This document shows, in pieces, positions 1 through 10,737 of a DNA stretch of 64,000 nt (position 1 is the first letter of the stretch; each line of letters begins with the position of its first letter). The stretch is from contig JALIGW010000016.1 in the NCBI GenBank assembly GCA_023053685.1, positions 14,856,973 through 14,920,972 of the forward strand, given 5' to 3'. The translations under genes and the position numbers were made by a program. The notes beneath the pieces were generated by a model. It saw only the letters and a list, made by a program, of their open reading frames with translations, was not told the DNA's origin and did not search any database. The DNA comes from Diadophis punctatus similis (Eukaryota > Chordata > Lepidosauria > Squamata > Dipsadidae).

Positions 1-357
1 ATGCTGCCTCAAGGTCACCGAGCTGGAAGAAGGAGAGAGGTGTAGACCGAAAACTGCACTTGAACTGATTGTTATGAAAACATCTTGCATGGACTTGATT
101 GGTTACCCTAATGTGGGCAAGAAGAAGAAGAACAGCATGGCTTCAAAATCTAAGGGACCGGTTTGGACAAAACTCAGCAGCACTTTTGTGCGTCTGTTGA
201 GAAAAATAGAATCGCCAACATGATCGCCAATGTCCAATGACGGATATGGCACAAGAAGAAGAAGAAGTGTGGGCAATGAGATACAGTAAAGGGTGGGAGT
301 AGAACTTAGAGATTTTGGTACATGACTCTCAGTTCTGGCTATGCAATGCAGCAATAC
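1..357. other. No gene seen; AAG-rich unique sequence
   Basis: No repeat family or exon is recognised. Short runs of GAAGAA occur near 120-135 and 250-268. The open frames here are short and overlap on both strands, as expected by chance. Confidence 0.4.
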
Positions 358-365
358 ACTTGGTC

Positions 366-724
366 CAGAGGTGGGTTTCTCCCAGTTCGGACCGGTCAAC
401 CCACTGGTGACGTCACAATGACGACACGGAACCGGTTCTGTCAGTGCTGGTCCGTGGACGCCGCCATCTTTTTTGGGGAATTTTTTGGGATTTTTTTTTT
501 GAAAAAAAATTTTTTTTGCTTTTTCCCCCCAGTTTTTTTTTCTTTTGCACATGCACAGAAGCTGAGTTTCCAACACTGTGCATGCATCGCCATCTTGTTT
601 TTGGCTTTTGGGGGGGGGATTTTTTTATTTTTCATCACTGTTCGTGCACGCGCACCCATGAGGTACGGCCACGCGGCGCGGGAGGAAGCAAACTGGCAGC
701 GAGGTAAGTTGGAACCCACCCCTG
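366..724. mobile_element. hAT-type MITE, family H1
   Basis: The element starts CAGAGGTGGGTTTC and ends GGAACCCACCCCTG, imperfect inverted repeats of each other. It is flanked by a perfect 8-bp duplication, acttggtc (358-365 and 725-732). An 8-bp duplication with CA-GGGTG ends is the hallmark of hAT transposons. It encodes no transposase, so it was moved in trans. The interior has T-rich and A-rich blocks near 478-520 that can pair. Confidence 0.85.
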
Positions 725-767
725 ACTTGGTCTCTAGTAAAACTATACCTTTCTCAACATATGGAGC

Positions 768-975
768 CAGAGGTGGGATTCCCATAATTTCCCTACTAGT
801 TCGCCCATGTGACCGTGCGTGTGTGCACACTCACTTTGCTCTCATGTGCACCTTCTGTGCATGTACACGGCTTGAAAACGTGCCTAAATAGGATGACATA
901 GCGCCGGGGTGGGTGGGCGCAGGTCGCTACTACCGGTTCATCTGAACCGGTCTGAATCTGCTGAATACCTCTTAG
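768..975. mobile_element. hAT-type MITE, family H1
   Basis: It starts CAGAGGTGGGATTC and ends near GAATACCTCTTAG. The flanks tatggagc and catggagc match at 7 of 8 positions. The interior carries the family words ACCGGTTCATCTGAACCGG near the right end. No coding capacity. Confidence 0.7.
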
Positions 976-1005
976 CATGGAGCTAAGGATTGTTTCTATC
1001 TAGAG

Positions 1006-1134
1006 CAAGGGTGTCAAACTTGCCATGTCACGTTGCTTTTACGTATTGTGATGTTTTTCCCCTTCACGGAGCTGGGGTGGGTATGGCCTGCATGTGACAC
1101 ATCCTGCCTGCGGGCCGCCAGTTTGACACCCCTG
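1006..1134. mobile_element. Short hAT MITE, family H2
   Basis: A 129-bp element starts CAAGGGTGTCAAACT and ends AGTTTGACACCCCTG. It sits between perfect 8-bp duplications, atctagag (998-1005 and 1135-1142). It keeps only the ends of the longer H2 copies, so it is a deletion derivative. Confidence 0.85.
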
Positions 1135-1142
1135 ATCTAGAG

Positions 1143-1962
1143 GTTCAAGTTGTGGGCAGTCTGATACTTAACATTTTGAACCTTCTGCATTTGTTCCTGG
1201 GTTTAGTCACAGAAGAGAGGAAGGGTCCTCAGGAAAGAGATGGATGACAATTTATGTTTCAGTCTGGGGGGGAAAGGAAATTGAGAGGGGATATGAAGGA
1301 ACTCATGCAGTATTTGAACGGGTGTCAACACAGAAAATCAAGTTCTTCCCTCATTTCTGAAGAGAAAGGACTTAAACTGTAGGAAGGCAGATTCCACTTG
1401 ACTGATAGGGAAAGTTTCTTAACAGTAAGAACAAAGTTATTTATTAATTTGAATGATACGCCCCCTCTTTTATACAGGAACTCCTGGCAATATGATTGAT
1501 GCTCCCTTCTCCAATTTTTTTCTCTATAACCACCACCTCTGAGGTGGGTTGGCATGATTGGCCCTAACTCATCCAGTGAGTTTTAATAGCTGACAATAAA
1601 CTTGAACCTAGGGTCTCCTTGATGTTGATGGTCCAAATCTAGAGGCAGTGACTTTTCAGCACTTCATGATCTATTGACCACCACCCCTCCAAGGAAGCAA
1701 TAGCTGTAGAGTTAGCTAGCCCCTTGATCCAATGCCAGTCCAACTCCTTAACCACGATCCACACTGGTTCTCAAAGCGAACGTGAATAGCGATTCTATTG
1801 TGACATTATGTCCCATCATTTTGGCATCATCTTGGTTAGGAAAGGATGCCTAGTGTACATCCTTGCAGATAAGCCAAATATTTTAGATGCCAAAATATAC
1901 CCGCCAAACTTGGGTTTGGCCTATCTGTGGATGGCCTTACCTTTGAGTAAGCATGCAGGTTT
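1143..1962. other. No gene seen
   Basis: Apparently unique sequence of moderate AT content. I recognise no repeat end, splice pattern or conserved coding frame. The 76-residue minus-strand frame at 1325-1555 and the plus-strand frame starting at 1808 have no recognisable composition or motif. Confidence 0.4.
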
Positions 1963-1970
1963 CTTTAGAG

Positions 1971-2267
1971 CAGGGGTGTCAAACTCGATTTCATTGAGGG
2001 CCAAATCAGGGTTGTGTTTGACCTCAGTGTGGCCAGGGTGGGTGAGTCCCGCTCGACGTCACTCATGTCAGAGGTGCCTGTAGTGGCCCGAGGGCTCTGC
2101 CAGTGAAAACGGGCTCCCAAGCTCCATTTTTGGCTGCGACAGCCTCCTGTCAGCCTCTGCCAGCTTTAAACGGAGCTCAGGAGGGCCGCGTGTGGCCCTT
2201 GCGAGATCCGTTTTCGGCTGCGATGGCCTCCTGCAGTCCTCTGCCAGCCTTGAGTTTGACAGCCCTG
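1971..2267. mobile_element. hAT MITE, family H2
   Basis: It begins CAGGGGTGTCAAACTCGA and ends GAGTTTGACAGCCCTG. The flanks ctttagag (1963-1970) and ttttagag (2268-2275) match at 7 of 8 positions. The interior is GC-rich and repeats the phrase 'ggctgcgacagcctcctg' in variant forms, typical of this family. Confidence 0.8.
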
Positions 2268-2325
2268 TTTTAGAGTCTCGTTATGAGTGGAAGTAACTTT
2301 ATCAGAAAATAGTGTCATAGTCTTT

Positions 2326-2466
2326 CTTGCTTTGCTTTCTTTGCTTGCTTTGCTTGCTTTGCTTGCTTTGCTTGCTTTGCTTGCTTTGCTTGCTTTGCTT
2401 GCTTTGCTTGCTTTGCTTGCTTTGCTTGCTTTGCTTGCTTTGCTTGCTTTGCTTGCTTTGCTTGCT
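2326..2466. repeat. 9-bp minisatellite (CTTTGCTTG)n
   Basis: About fifteen nearly perfect tandem copies of CTTTGCTTG. It produces artefact open frames in several phases (Ser-Lys-Ala repeats on one strand, Leu-rich on the other) that should not be read as proteins. Being a multiple of 3 bp long, the unit keeps frames open. Confidence 0.95.
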
Positions 2467-2818
2467 TCTTCGGCCCTCAATGAAATCGAACGCAAGCTTC
2501 ACCTCCTTTTCAGTTCCTCAAGCTTGACGCTCTCAATACCCTTCCCTTAGTGCTAGACACTGAGTGCTGCTTCCTACAATCATGGTTAAAGCTCTTATGA
2601 GCAATGTCTGGTTGCTAACCTGCCATTACAGTGTCTTTCACACATCAGAGTCAGCAAATGCTTTTTAGCTAAAAGAGAAGTGGCTTTCAGAGCAGCAGAG
2701 TTCCTCTTGAAAAGCCGCCCAGATTTCTTTTTTGCAAGGGGTAAGAGGAACACACACATCTGAAAATGTGGAAGAGTGGACCCTGGCAATTTATTTTGTT
2801 CTTTTATTGCATGGAAAG

Positions 2819-3020
2819 CAGGGGTGAAATCCAGCAGGTTCTGACAGGTTCTGGAGAACCGGTAGCGGAAATTTTGAGTAGTTCGGAGAACCGGCAAATA
2901 CCACCTCTGGCTGGCCCCAGAGTGGGCTGGGAATGGAGATTTTGCAATATCCTTCCCCTGCCACGCCCACCAAGCCACGCCCACAGAACCAGTAGGCAAA
3001 AATTTTGAATTTCACCCCTG
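2819..3020. mobile_element. hAT-type MITE, family H1
   Basis: Ends are CAGGGGTGAAATCCAGCAGG and AATTTTGAATTTCACCCCTG. The flanks atggaaag and atgaaaag match at 7 of 8 positions. This subfamily carries 'ggagaaccggtagcgg' and 'ccacgcccac' blocks, also seen at 14008, 32501 and 60988. Confidence 0.85.
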
Positions 3021-3121
3021 ATGAAAAGGGCAACTTTTGTTTGTTTGTTTGTTTCCAGGAACTATCACAGTTCAGGGAGTAGGACACGTAGTAGCCTGCC
3101 TTTAAAAACTATCTTATTATG

Positions 3122-3239
3122 GGTAGTTCTTGACATACGACCCCAACTGACACCAGAACTTCTGTTGCTAAGCAAGGCAGCTTTAAAATTTTACGACCCA
3201 CACCCGATTTTACGACTTTTTTTGCCCGTGGTTGTTACA
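3122..3239. mobile_element. Fragment of MITE family M1
   Basis: The words 'tagttcttgacatacgacc', 'acttctgttgctaagcaag' and 'tttttgcccgtggttgtta' line up in order with the start of full M1 copies such as 41771 and 46328. The right part is missing; a CR1 tail follows directly. Confidence 0.65.
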
Positions 3240-3905
3240 GAATAACACAATAACAAAGTTGGAAGGGACCTTGGAGGTCTTCTAGTCCAGATGTCCCCAA
3301 CCATTCTGGCTTTGCGGACTGGCAGCGGCGATGGCGGCAGATGGTGGCGGTGGTGATGATGGTTTCGCACACGCAACCTTATTCCGAGCATGCACTGACA
3401 GATGTGAGAATTAATCTCACAGAGGAGACGTTTGATCTTTTCCCGGACATCAGACATTAGAAAAGAAACCGCAGTTTAAAAGTCTAAGTAAAAATATTTA
3501 TTTCGGTACAAAAACAATAAATCCTCATTTGTTTACATCTCTAATATAAAAGTGCATCTTCTCTCAATGGAAGACAGAGCAAGAAGGGTAGAGCGGAGAA
3601 AGGAATGCACACATGCGTACAAGAACATATCAATCACGTGCTCAGGAATAAACCATTATATTGAATAGGGATGCATCTCCCTGCATATACATGTAACAGG
3701 CAATAATCACACCATGACATGCACAAATAGAGCTTTGTGCACTTGTGCACTTTGTGCACTTGTGCGGACCAGTTCCCAACAGGCCATGGACCAGTACCAG
3801 TATCTGTCCATGAACCGAGGGTTGGGAACCCCTGTTCTAGTCCAATCCTCTGCTCAGGAAACCCTAAACCATTTCCGATAAATGGTTGTCCAATCTCTTC
3901 TTAGA
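3240..3905 (-). mobile_element. CR1 LINE 3' tail, split by a hAT element
   Basis: Read on the minus strand, the segment carries the CR1 tail words 'ggactagaagacctccaagg' and 'cccttccaac'. It spans 3240-3288 and 3836-about 3905. The H6 element lies between, flanked by a duplicated tctagtcc of CR1 origin. It is a short 5'-truncated CR1 copy that predates H6. Confidence 0.8.
3289..3835. mobile_element. hAT element, family H6 (547 bp)
   Basis: The ends AGATGTCCCCAACC and GGTTGGGAACCCCTGT are imperfect inverted repeats. Both sides carry the perfect 8-bp duplication tctagtcc (3281-3288 and 3836-3843). The interior (about 3395-3760) is AT-rich with no transposase frame. The ends resemble Charlie-like hAT termini, so a non-autonomous Charlie-type element is likely. 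Confidence 0.85.
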
Positions 3906-4430
3906 TAAGGGATCGGCAGGACAAGAGTGGAAAGGAGGTGGGGCCATCTATCAGCCGGATCTCCAGCATGGCTTTCTTCAGCATGCTTGCTGCCATAGTA
4001 ACGGGGAGGAGGGTCTCGGGTATTTGGGATGGGAAAGTGAGGTGGTGTAATCCCATGAAAACTGAAAGGGAGATTTGCACTCATGAATTATGGCACTGCT
4101 AAAGGGACGTGTTTACACCCCGTCAAGGCCAACTGTCCTGAGACTCCAGATGAGAGAAATACCTGAAGATGAGCTTTTTCACAACATCATACTGGACGTT
4201 GATTGGACTCTCAGTACTGGAGCCTGGGGGAAGGGATTTGGAGTGACTTTCAGTCTGTAACTTTCGCGCATTTTGAATCAAATCTTGCCTTGCTTTCGCT
4301 GCTATCATTTCAAACTTACTAAAAGTACCTCTTCTCTAAATCAATGGGGTTGAGGGTTTTCTTTCTTGAGTTTTGAACAGAGGCAGGCCTGACACCATCA
4401 TTCTAGCATTTCTTTCTAAAATGTTTCTAG
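3906..4430. other. No gene identified; 61-residue minus-strand frame
   Basis: Unclassified sequence. A minus-strand frame at 4123-4308 encodes 61 residues of ordinary amino-acid composition. It contains VVKKLIFRYFSHLES, which looks less like a chance translation than its neighbours, but I do not recognise it. No splice sites fix it as an exon. It could be a decayed transposon frame. Confidence 0.2.
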
Positions 4431-4436
4431 CAATAT

Positions 4437-5373
<937 letters not shown>

Positions 5374-5769
5374 CAGTTGGTCCTCAACTTACAACTACAA
5401 CTGAGCCCAAAATTTCTGTTGTTAAGTAAGACATTTGTTAAGTGAGTTTTGCCCCATTTTATGACCTTTCTTGCCTCATTTGTTAAGTGAATCACTGCAG
5501 TTATAAGTTAGCAACCTGGTTATTAAGTGAACCTGTTTTCCCCATTGACTTTGCTTATCAGAAGGTCGTAAAAGGGGATCCCATGACCCGGGGACACAGC
5601 AACGGTCATAAATAGGAACCCGTTGCCAAGCATCTAAATTTCGATCACATGATCATGGGGATGCTGCAAAGGTTGTTACTGTGAAAAACAGTCATAAGTC
5701 ACTTTTTTTCAGTGCCGTTGCAACTTTGAACGGTCACTAAATGAACTGTTGTAAATTGAGGACTATCTG
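5374..5769. mobile_element. MITE family M1, near full length
   Basis: It runs from CAGTTGGTCCTCAACTTAC to TTGAGGACTATCTG. Internal words include 'cccaaaatttctgttgtta', 'gatcacatgatcatgggga' and 'actgttgtaaattgagg'. The ends are inverted repeats and TA follows the right end. Other copies have TA on both sides, so a Tc1/mariner-like TA target is likely. No coding capacity. Confidence 0.85.
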
Positions 5770-5785
5770 TACCTACTATAAAGAT

Positions 5786-6346
5786 GCTGCCCAATTTACA
5801 ACCATTTGCTTAGGAATTACCACAGAACTGAAAAAAGGGTGATTGGTCCCAGCGGTGATATCTACTTAGCTTCGTGCGCGCGCGCGCCACCATCACGATC
5901 GCTTTTTCACCCTCTGCGCATGTGCAGAGGGTTAAAAAAAGAAAATGGCAATGTCCGGGCGGGTGGGTGGAGCATCTCGCTGCCGCCGCTACCAGTTCTC
6001 CAAACCACCAGCAGCCGCCATTACCGGTACACCCGAACCGGGCCAAATCAGTACCATTTCACCTCTGATTGGTCCTCACACTTTCCACCATCGGAATGTT
6101 CCCACTATAGTCTAACCAAAATTCAGGTGCTTGCAGCATCCTGTGGTCATGTGATTGCCATTTGCAATTTTCCCAGCCAACTTCTAACAGGATTCACTTA
6201 ATGACCAGGTGGTTCACTTAACAACAGCAGGGATTCACAATATCCGTGGCAAAAAAAGTTTATAAAACTGGGCATAACTTACTTAACAACTTGCTTAACC
6301 ATGGAAATTCTGGTTCCAATTTTGGTCGTAACTCGAGGTCTACCTG
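5786..6346. mobile_element. Second M1 copy, split by an H1 element
   Basis: M1 words resume directly after the first copy ('caatttacaaccatttgct' ... 'actgaaaaaagggtgattgg') and continue after 6067 ('cttgcagcatcctgtggtca' ... 'ctcgaggtctacctg'). The interruption is the H1 insertion at 5850-6067. The two M1 copies lie nearly end to end. Confidence 0.75.
5850..6067. mobile_element. hAT-type MITE, family H1, inserted in M1
   Basis: The perfect 8-bp duplication attggtcc (5842-5849 and 6068-6075) brackets an element starting CAGCGGTGATATC and ending CCATTTCACCTCTG. It contains a CTCTGCGCATGTGCAGAGG inverted word near 5912-5930 and an alternating (CG)n stretch near 5876-5886. Confidence 0.9.
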
Positions 6347-7020
6347 TACCTATAGCTATATATAAATAACTTTTGGGGAGTTTGGAGCTGATTGTTCTAC
6401 TCCGATTCCTGCATCTGTGTTTCTCTCATTTCTTTCCGCACATCAGCAAAAGGATTTGGGCCAGACAATTAAACTAACTAAACACAATCAAATGCTTTGT
6501 TTGCTTCTTCTTCTTCTCTTCCCCCTCCCCCTCCCCTCCAGCTTCTGAGGTAACCACAAAAGCTGTAGTTGTCTCTTGCTGTGAGTGGAATTTGGCAATT
6601 CGGGACATCTATCACAGGGAGGAGACTGCTTATTTATTCTGCTTAGTGAAATTAAACCTTAGAATCAATTTCCTCATATAAGAAAGGAGGGGGGGGGGAA
6701 AGGACTATTCGCATGGTCCTCCTTGAAGAGAACAGAGCATTTAATCATATATTCTGCATGCATTTTCAGATGGCACACTTCCAAAGCATTATATCATTTG
6801 ATTTTAGAGGGCGGGAGAAGTACTAGATCACCTCTGTCATCTTACACATTCTTCGAAGTGATCTATCTCATTGTTGAGCCTACAGTCTCTACATATCTAA
6901 GCCAGGCATACTTAGATGTTGATATGTATTGGAAACTACCCATCCTTGGTAGATCTTGAAAAAAGCTAAGCAGATTCAAACTGGGTTCGTACAAAAGAGA
7001 CTGACACCTTTGTGATCTGC
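6347..7020. other. No gene seen
   Basis: Unclassified sequence containing a pyrimidine run (about 6505-6540) and a G run (about 6688-6698). No coding frame or repeat end is recognised. Confidence 0.35.
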
Positions 7021-7027
7021 AAAATAT

Positions 7028-7099
7028 GTTCCATGTATCCGCTGCAGCCGCTACCAGTTTGCCTGAATCAGAGCGAACCGGTAGCAACCCACCACTGGA
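7028..7099. mobile_element. H1 right-end fragment
   Basis: The segment carries 'ccgctaccagtttgcctgaa' and ends GTAGCAACCCACCACTG, the right end of family H1. The left end is missing. Confidence 0.5.
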
Positions 7100-7187
7100 T
7101 CAGGCCCATGGGGACGTCCTGGAAAATGTAAGGGGCCGACCCGCGTCGCTTCGGCTCGCTCTACCCAATGCGAAGAAGAAACATGCC

Positions 7188-7332
7188 AGCAGTTTGGGGA
7201 GTGGTGTCAAGCTGGCCATGCCCACCCCGTTGGCCACACCCAACCAGTCAACCATACCCACCCAGCTCCCTGAGGTCAACCACAGCCCTGATGCAGCCCT
7301 CAACGATATTGAGTTTGACACCCCCGGTCTAG
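7188..7332. mobile_element. H2 right-end fragment
   Basis: The words 'gctggccatgcccacccc', 'gaggtcaaccacagccctga' and 'gatattgagtttgacaccc' match the right half of the H2 copies at 24184 and 57835. The left half is absent. Confidence 0.7.
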
Positions 7333-8164
7333 AGATGGGTCTTGAGAGACCCCACGGCCATGTCGCCAAGGCCGTGTCACCGCAGCTGACTCGCGGCGGG
7401 ACAACTTGCCGCAGGAAACTTGCCATGGGACAACTCACCACAGGATAATTCCATGGGGGATAATTCAGCTCCTTGCTTCCACCTGCAAGCCTTGCTGGGT
7501 TTTTGAGGCTTGGAGAATTTAGTCCTCCTTTTCATAGAAGCCCCCCAAGCCCAAACCTGTGGGCATTGTACCCTTGGAGGGGGTGCCGAGACCCCGGGGC
7601 TATCCTTCCCCTCCCAGGCCCTACCAGATCACCCTGAGAGCCTTGGCCATGTTCAGGCTGTGGGAAAGTGCCGAACCTTCTCCTCCTCCTCTGTGAGTCA
7701 GGTTAATCCCTGGATATGGGGAAACCCCCATCTTCTCCCGCTGCGGTCTGGCTCAGAGAGGCAATACCAGAGCCAATAAGCTGATGTGGCCACCGCTGTC
7801 TACACAGGCGAATTAATCAAGGATTGTGCCCTGTCCGAGCACTCTTCAGGGATTGCGCTTTCCCTGCCTGTCCTGCCGGCTGCACTGCCCTTGCTGCCCG
7901 CCAGAGCTGGATGGATTTCATCAGTTCATCCTCCTAATTGCCTCACATAGAGTTGGTTGAAGCAGTGCCTTCTCCTCCTCCAGCCAAGGGGTCTCCAGAT
8001 AGACTCGGGCCCCATATCCACTCCCTCCTGCCCTCCCTTTCCCCTTGTAGCCAGGAGGTCCGCAAAGTGAGCTGGATTTAGATCGCTTGTGGGCGCAAAG
8101 GGACTTGAAACTGCTGACGCATTTGATCCCTCCCTCGGGCTCAGCCTGGTCATCTCTTACAGGT
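7333..8164. other. No gene identified; GC-rich unique sequence
   Basis: At 7395-7470 there are loosely repeated words of the form 'gggacaactyrccrcagga'. The rest is GC-rich, unassigned sequence; short frames on both strands overlap and show no motif. A plus-strand gt following 'cctcctctgtgagtcagg' near 7690 resembles a splice donor, but no matching exon is evident. Confidence 0.3.
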
Positions 8165-8245
8165 GCTGTCACAAAGAAGAGGAAGTCAACTTATTTTCCA
8201 AAGCAAAAGAAGGCAGAAGAAGAAGCAATGGATGAAAACTAATCA

Positions 8246-8331
8246 AGAATAGAATAGAATAGAATAGAATAGAATAGAATAGAATAGAATAGAATAGAAT
8301 AGAATAGAATAGAATAGAATAGAATAGAATT
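8246..8331. repeat. (AATAG)n microsatellite at a LINE 3' end
   Basis: About seventeen uninterrupted AATAG units form the 3' terminus of the minus-strand LINE. The array starts exactly where the LINE sequence stops, so it was seeded by the element's tail. Confidence 0.95.
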
Positions 8332-8970
8332 ATTTATTGGTCAAGTGTGATTGGACACACAAGGAATTTGTCTTTGGTGCATATGCTCTCAGAGTACATA
8401 AAAAGACAAGATACATTCGTCAAGAATCACAAGGTACAACACTTAATGATTGTCATAGGGTACAAATAAGCAATCAGGAAACAATATTAATATAAATCGT
8501 AAGGATACAAGCAACAAATTACAGTCATAGTCATAAGTGGGAGGAGATGGGTGATAGGAACGATGAGAAGACTAATAGTAATAGTAGTGCAGACTTAGTA
8601 AATAGTTTGACAGTGTTGAGGGAATTATTTGTTTAGCAGAGTGATGGCGTTCGGGAAAAAACTGTTCTTGTGTCTAGTTGTCTTGGTGTGCAGTGCTCTA
8701 TAGCATCGTTTTGAGGGTAGGAGTTGAAACAATTTATGTCCAGGATGTGAGGGGTCAGTAAATATTTTCACAGCCATCTTTTTTGACTCATGCAGTATCC
8801 AGGTCCTCAATGGAAGGCAGGTTGGCAGCAATTGTTTTTTCCTGCAGTTCTGATTATCCTCTGAAGTCTGTGTCTGTCTTGTTGGGTTGCAGAACCAAAC
8901 CAGACAGTTATAGAGGTGCAGATGACAGACTCAATAATTCCTCTGTAGAACTGTATCAGCAGTTGAAATG
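8246..8970 (-). mobile_element. L2-type (CR1-superfamily) LINE 3' end with (AATAG)n tail
   Basis: On the minus strand the segment encodes the conserved C-terminal words of an L2-type reverse-transcriptase ORF (DPSHPGHKLFQLLPS and NSFFPNAITLLNK, within 8625-8831). Its 3' end runs into an AATAG array at 8246-8331. The copy sits in a CR1 tail, with 'tcaag' repeated at both junctions. The same element ends at 56985. Confidence 0.85.
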
Positions 8971-9151
8971 CTCTCAAGAAATCTAGAACTAAGAAGAAAT
9001 TTCCTGACAGTTAGAACAATTAATCAGTGGAACCATTTGCCTCCAGAAGCTGTGGGTGCTCCATCACTGGAGGATTTTAAGAAGCGATCGGACAACCATT
9101 TGTCTGAAATGATATAGGCTTTCCTGCTTGAGAAGTGGGTTGGACTAGAAG

Positions 9152-10011
9152 TCTATGGAGATTCTCAGTCATCCAGGTCATGGTTCTCCCAAAGGTGCTT
9201 TTTCCAAAGAAGATTCCACACCCATTTGCACTACTCAGGTGACCCTGAGGATACAGATAAACTTCCAAGTGGCCTCAACGACTCTCTGAAAGGGTGCTAA
9301 TGATCAGAAGACTGTAAGGAATATAAATCCTTCCTCCATTCAGCCAGAACTGAAGAAGCTTCTTGGAAGAGAAGCGAAAGGTCTTCAAAGAAAAAACCAA
9401 GTCCAGTTGCCTTTTGAAAAAGTACTGTTGTAAGAAATATCCTTCTGGGTTCATTTCCAAGTGGGGAAAAAGACACTGGATTCATGGAAGTTGCTTGGAA
9501 AGAAGGTTTTAATATGGTGGACAGGAGCACATGGCATGAGCCCCTGTACAAAAAATGTAGATCACATGTTTCCAGATGTGGGTGAAGAGAAAAGGGAAGA
9601 GAGATGCAGAGTCCCTTGGTTTTATACTCTCTCTTGGGCCCCTCCCTAACTGTTTCCTGTTCCTATAGAGAAATGTATTCCATTCGCTGTCAGACCCCCA
9701 GGGGCATGCTGGGGCAACTCTTTTGGGCTGTCCTAAGTCCCAGGCTGATGTAATCTTCCCAGGTCCCATGTGGTGTAATGAAAGGGCTTTGGGCAATTCC
9801 TAATATAGTTATTTGTTATGTAGAAAACTGTTGCTGGGCCCAGTCCTTAATGGCCCATTGACAAAAGTGGGGGCTTCTAAAGGAGTCTTTTGTCTGCTTA
9901 AAAGCATGTTTCCAGGGATATTCTATAGAATATATTCTGCCTTTTAATATTTCCTAGGATCTTTCATTTTTCTAGGAGAGGGGTGGGTGCTAACTTCCTA
10001 CAGTACCTTTT
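9152..10011. mobile_element. Unclassified repeat U, split by a solo LTR
   Basis: U starts 'tctatggagattctcagtca' and its right part contains 'gaagaagcttcttggaaga' and 'tccagttgccttttgaaaaa'. The two ends carry inverted words (aaaggtgcttttt and gaaaaagtacctttt). It is flanked by a 15-bp duplication, gggttggactRgaag (9137-9151 and 10012-10026), of CR1 sequence. A duplication this long suggests target-primed retroposition. Other U fragments are at 21855, 28710 and 45414. Confidence 0.7.
9426..10002. mobile_element. Solo LTR inside repeat U
   Basis: The 577-bp segment begins TGTTGTAAGAAATATC and ends CTAACTTCCTACA. It is bracketed by a perfect 4-bp duplication, gtac (9422-9425 and 10003-10006). 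TG...CA termini with a 4-bp duplication fit an LTR of an endogenous retrovirus-like element. No internal coding region remains, so this is a solo LTR left by recombination. Confidence 0.7.
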
Positions 10012-10063
10012 GGGTTGGACTGGAAGACCACCAAGGTCCCTTCCAAACTCTGTTATTCTGTTA
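10012..10063 (+). mobile_element. Terminal part of the interrupted CR1 copy
   Basis: The words 'gggttggactggaagacca' and 'aggtcccttccaaactctg' then TTATTCTGTTA are the CR1 3' terminus. They continue the copy broken at 9151. Confidence 0.8.
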
Positions 10064-10729
10064 GATTTCTGTTGTAAGATGGTCTTAAGAGAACTGCGAG
10101 CCCTTGTGACATTGTCATGCGGATGCAATGACCAGGACTTAGCTTCCTAGGTGGTTGCTGTAAATATATATGGAAGCATCAGGTGGGAAGTTTTTCCCAG
10201 TGGGAAACGGGTAATGGGTTGTGTTACTGCCGCAGAAATGTTATTTGCCCTGGAGCATTTAAGTAAGAATCAGTCCAGTTCTAGCACCGCCAATAGACAG
10301 CTCAGCTTCTTCTTCCATTTTCTTTCTTTTTCTTTCACCGATTCTAGAATTATATCTATATAGTTTTTTTTCACATTTTTCCATGACAACAGCCTGTACT
10401 TCTCCACTTTTCACCACTGGCATTCCGGCAAACAGAACAGTAGAAGAAACACAAAGAAACTCTCCTGGCAACAGAATGACAGTAAGAATGTTAAAAAGGC
10501 AAAATTAGGTAATCTGCAGAGCAGCGACGGCTGTTCGTGTACATAATTGCATTAGCATTGACCCTGAGCAACAATACGGGGCTCGGTAAACAGAATTCCT
10601 CCATGTGCTAACTTGTCCTGGGGGTTAAATGCAATGCATTTAACCTTTCTTGCTGAATTTGAGAGAAGGCAACGCCTTGTGGATCCAGGCGAAGAAACCC
10701 ATTTTAACTGACCTTGAATGTTGATATAA
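10064..10729. other. No gene seen
   Basis: Unclassified sequence with a pyrimidine-rich stretch near 10305-10340. No exon or repeat end is recognised. Confidence 0.35.
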
Positions 10730-10737
10730 CATCCAGC

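Larger units (their letters stand above)
8166..9151 (+). mobile_element. CR1 LINE 3' tail, plus strand, split by an L2-type LINE
   Basis: The CR1 tail words run from 'cacaaagaagaggaagtcaa' through 'gatgaaaactaatcaag' (8245). They resume at about 8972 with 'aatctagaactaagaagaaa' and continue to 'gggttggactagaag' (9137-9151), after which U begins. The last words of this CR1 copy reappear at 10012-10061. Confidence 0.85.

Noticed and set aside
1..15. Start codon at base 1 as a gene start
   Set aside because: The frame meets a stop after fourteen codons and has no context.
2166..2550. Ser-Lys-Ala and Leu-Ala repeat proteins on both strands
   Set aside because: Artefacts of the 9-bp minisatellite, whose unit length keeps frames open.
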